This document shows positions 63,270 to 64,000 of a DNA stretch of 64,000 bases, piece by piece. Position numbers and translations under genes: made by a program. The notes beneath the pieces were generated by a model, which worked only from the letters and a program-made list of their open reading frames with translations, had not been told where the DNA came from and did no database searches. Source of the DNA: Enterococcus alishanensis (GTDB lineage: Bacteria > Bacillota > Bacilli > Lactobacillales > Enterococcaceae); the NCBI RefSeq assembly GCF_019218635.1, contig NZ_JAHUZB010000001.1, forward strand, positions 620,001-684,000. The letters run 5' to 3'. Numbering within the stretch: the first letter of the stretch is position 1; every line of letters starts with the position of its first letter.

Positions 63270-64000
63270 ATGAGAATCCAACAACTGCAATATTTAGAGG
63301 AAATTGTGAAAACTGGCTCAATTAATGAGGCAGCAAAACAGCTTTTTTTAACTCAGCCTAGTGTTTCTAATGCAATTAAAGAATTAGAAAATGAATTGAA
63401 TTTGAAACTGCTGTTACGGAGTAAAATGGGTGTTTCCCTGACTGATGAAGGACGAGAATTTATGATTTATGCCCGTCAAATTTTAGATCAGGTAAATTTA
63501 TTAGAGGAACGGTATAAGCAACAAAGTAAGCGAAAACAAGCTTTCTCAGTTTCAGCACAACATTATGCTTTTGTGGTGCATGCTTTTGTGGAGTTGATTC
63601 GGGGAGTGGAAAGTGAAAAATACCAATTTACTTTACGAGAAACTGAAACGCAAAATATTTTGACAGATTTAAGTAGCTTTAAAAGTGAAATCGGTATTTT
63701 ATATTTAAATGATTTTAATCAAAAGGTGTTGAAGAAACTATTTAAAGAAGAAAACTTGATTTTCACGCCTTTATTTGATGCAAAGCCCCATGTCTTTGTT
63801 GGGATTCAAAATCCATTAACAAAAAAGACAACTGTAAGTTTAGAGGATTTGCTGGATTATCCGTATTTGTCTTATGAACAAGGTGAGGGGAATTCTTTTT
63901 ATTTTTCTGAAGAAATTTTGAGTACCTTGGATCATAAAAAACAAATCAAAGTATCTGATCGAGCTACTATTTTTAATTTGATGGTTGGTTTAAATGGATA
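63270..64000 (+). CDS. LysR-family regulator (MetR/MtaR-like), 3'-truncated by the window edge
   Basis: 243 codons are visible with no stop. Winged helix at 1-60 (MRIQQLQYLEEIVKTGSINEAA, then LTQPSVSNAIKELENELN) and most of a substrate-binding domain. GGGAG precedes the ATG. Divergent from metE-metF with a MET-box-like palindrome between, so it is most likely the activator of methionine genes, as MtaR/MetR in streptococci. Confidence 0.88.
   Translation, partial: MRIQQLQYLEEIVKTGSINEAAKQLFLTQPSVSNAIKELENELNLKLLLRSKMGVSLTDEGREFMIYARQILDQVNLLEERYKQQSKRKQAFSVSAQHYAFVVHAFVELIRGVESEKYQFTLRETETQNILTDLSSFKSEIGILYLNDFNQKVLKKLFKEENLIFTPLFDAKPHVFVGIQNPLTKKTTVSLEDLLDYPYLSYEQGEGNSFYFSEEILSTLDHKKQIKVSDRATIFNLMVGLNG

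Noticed and set aside
1-64000. tRNA, rRNA, CRISPR array, prophage or intact IS element
   Set aside because: No cloverleaf or CCA-ending structures, no regularly spaced repeats, no transposase or phage genes were recognised.

Overview
The window is a low-GC Firmicute chromosome segment, most likely from an Enterococcaceae member (Enterococcus or a close relative such as Vagococcus). This rests on the AT-rich codon use, strong AGGAGG-type ribosome binding sites with frequent TTG/GTG starts, cre-, MerR-, Fur- and MET-box-like operators of the Lactobacillales type, an alsS-alsD acetoin pair, an M23 PcsB-like wall hydrolase and a sunset-domain secreted protein. The species cannot be fixed from sequence alone. 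I see no rRNA, tRNA, CRISPR array, intact insertion sequence or prophage.

Layout. 1-18 kb is a mixed housekeeping and accessory region: a truncated 2-hydroxyacid dehydrogenase, a Dus tRNA-dihydrouridine synthase, a divergent DXS-like thiamine enzyme behind a MerR-type 19-bp-spacer promoter, an SDR oxidoreductase, a Fur-box-preceded DUF454 plus heterodimeric ABC transporter operon, a LacI regulator with a small co-transcribed gene, a LysR regulator divergent from an old-yellow-enzyme/FadH-like reductase, an SPL-like radical SAM protein, alsS-alsD and an M23 peptidoglycan hydrolase. 18-25 kb holds a free-methionine-sulfoxide reductase, two small conserved proteins and the three genes of the oxidative TCA branch (acnA-icd divergent from citrate synthase), enough to make 2-oxoglutarate.

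24.7-53.3 kb is a large molybdenum/selenium/purine island. It starts with molybdenum cofactor genes (moeB-like, moaC, moaE-moaD-moaA, a MoCF-domain molybdopterin-binding protein, mog), molybdate uptake (modBC, and modA facing the other way), and the selenium-dependent molybdenum hydroxylase maturation set (XdhC-like, yqeC, yqeB, later mocA). A YheO-like regulator lies divergent from ssnA-ygfK-hydantoinase-ygeX-ygeY-ygeW-arcC-ridA-xanthine/urate permease. A ModE-like protein and a fused selenium-dependent xanthine dehydrogenase follow. This gene set matches the anaerobic purine (urate) degradation cluster of E. coli (ygeW to ygfK) and of gut Firmicutes: purine is imported, interconverted by the hydroxylase, opened by amidohydrolases and reductases, and ends as 2,3-diaminopropionate (to pyruvate plus ammonia by YgeX) and carbamoyl phosphate (to ATP by carbamate kinase).

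53.6-59.8 kb is one operon of flavodoxin, an NfnA/NfnB-like flavoprotein pair and pyruvate:flavodoxin oxidoreductase. Placed directly after the purine genes, it could take the pyruvate made by YgeX and return low-potential electrons to the reductive purine steps; that link is an inference. 60-64 kb holds metF-metE, divergent from a truncated LysR regulator with a MET-box-like operator between them.

The purine cluster as such is known biology. The features most worth following here are its coupling to a PFOR/Nfn electron module, the absence of selD, of a flavin subunit for the hydroxylase and of canonical MoeA from the window, the recurring AT-rich inverted repeats at the molybdenum/purine promoters, and a 105-bp inverted-repeat element after metF.
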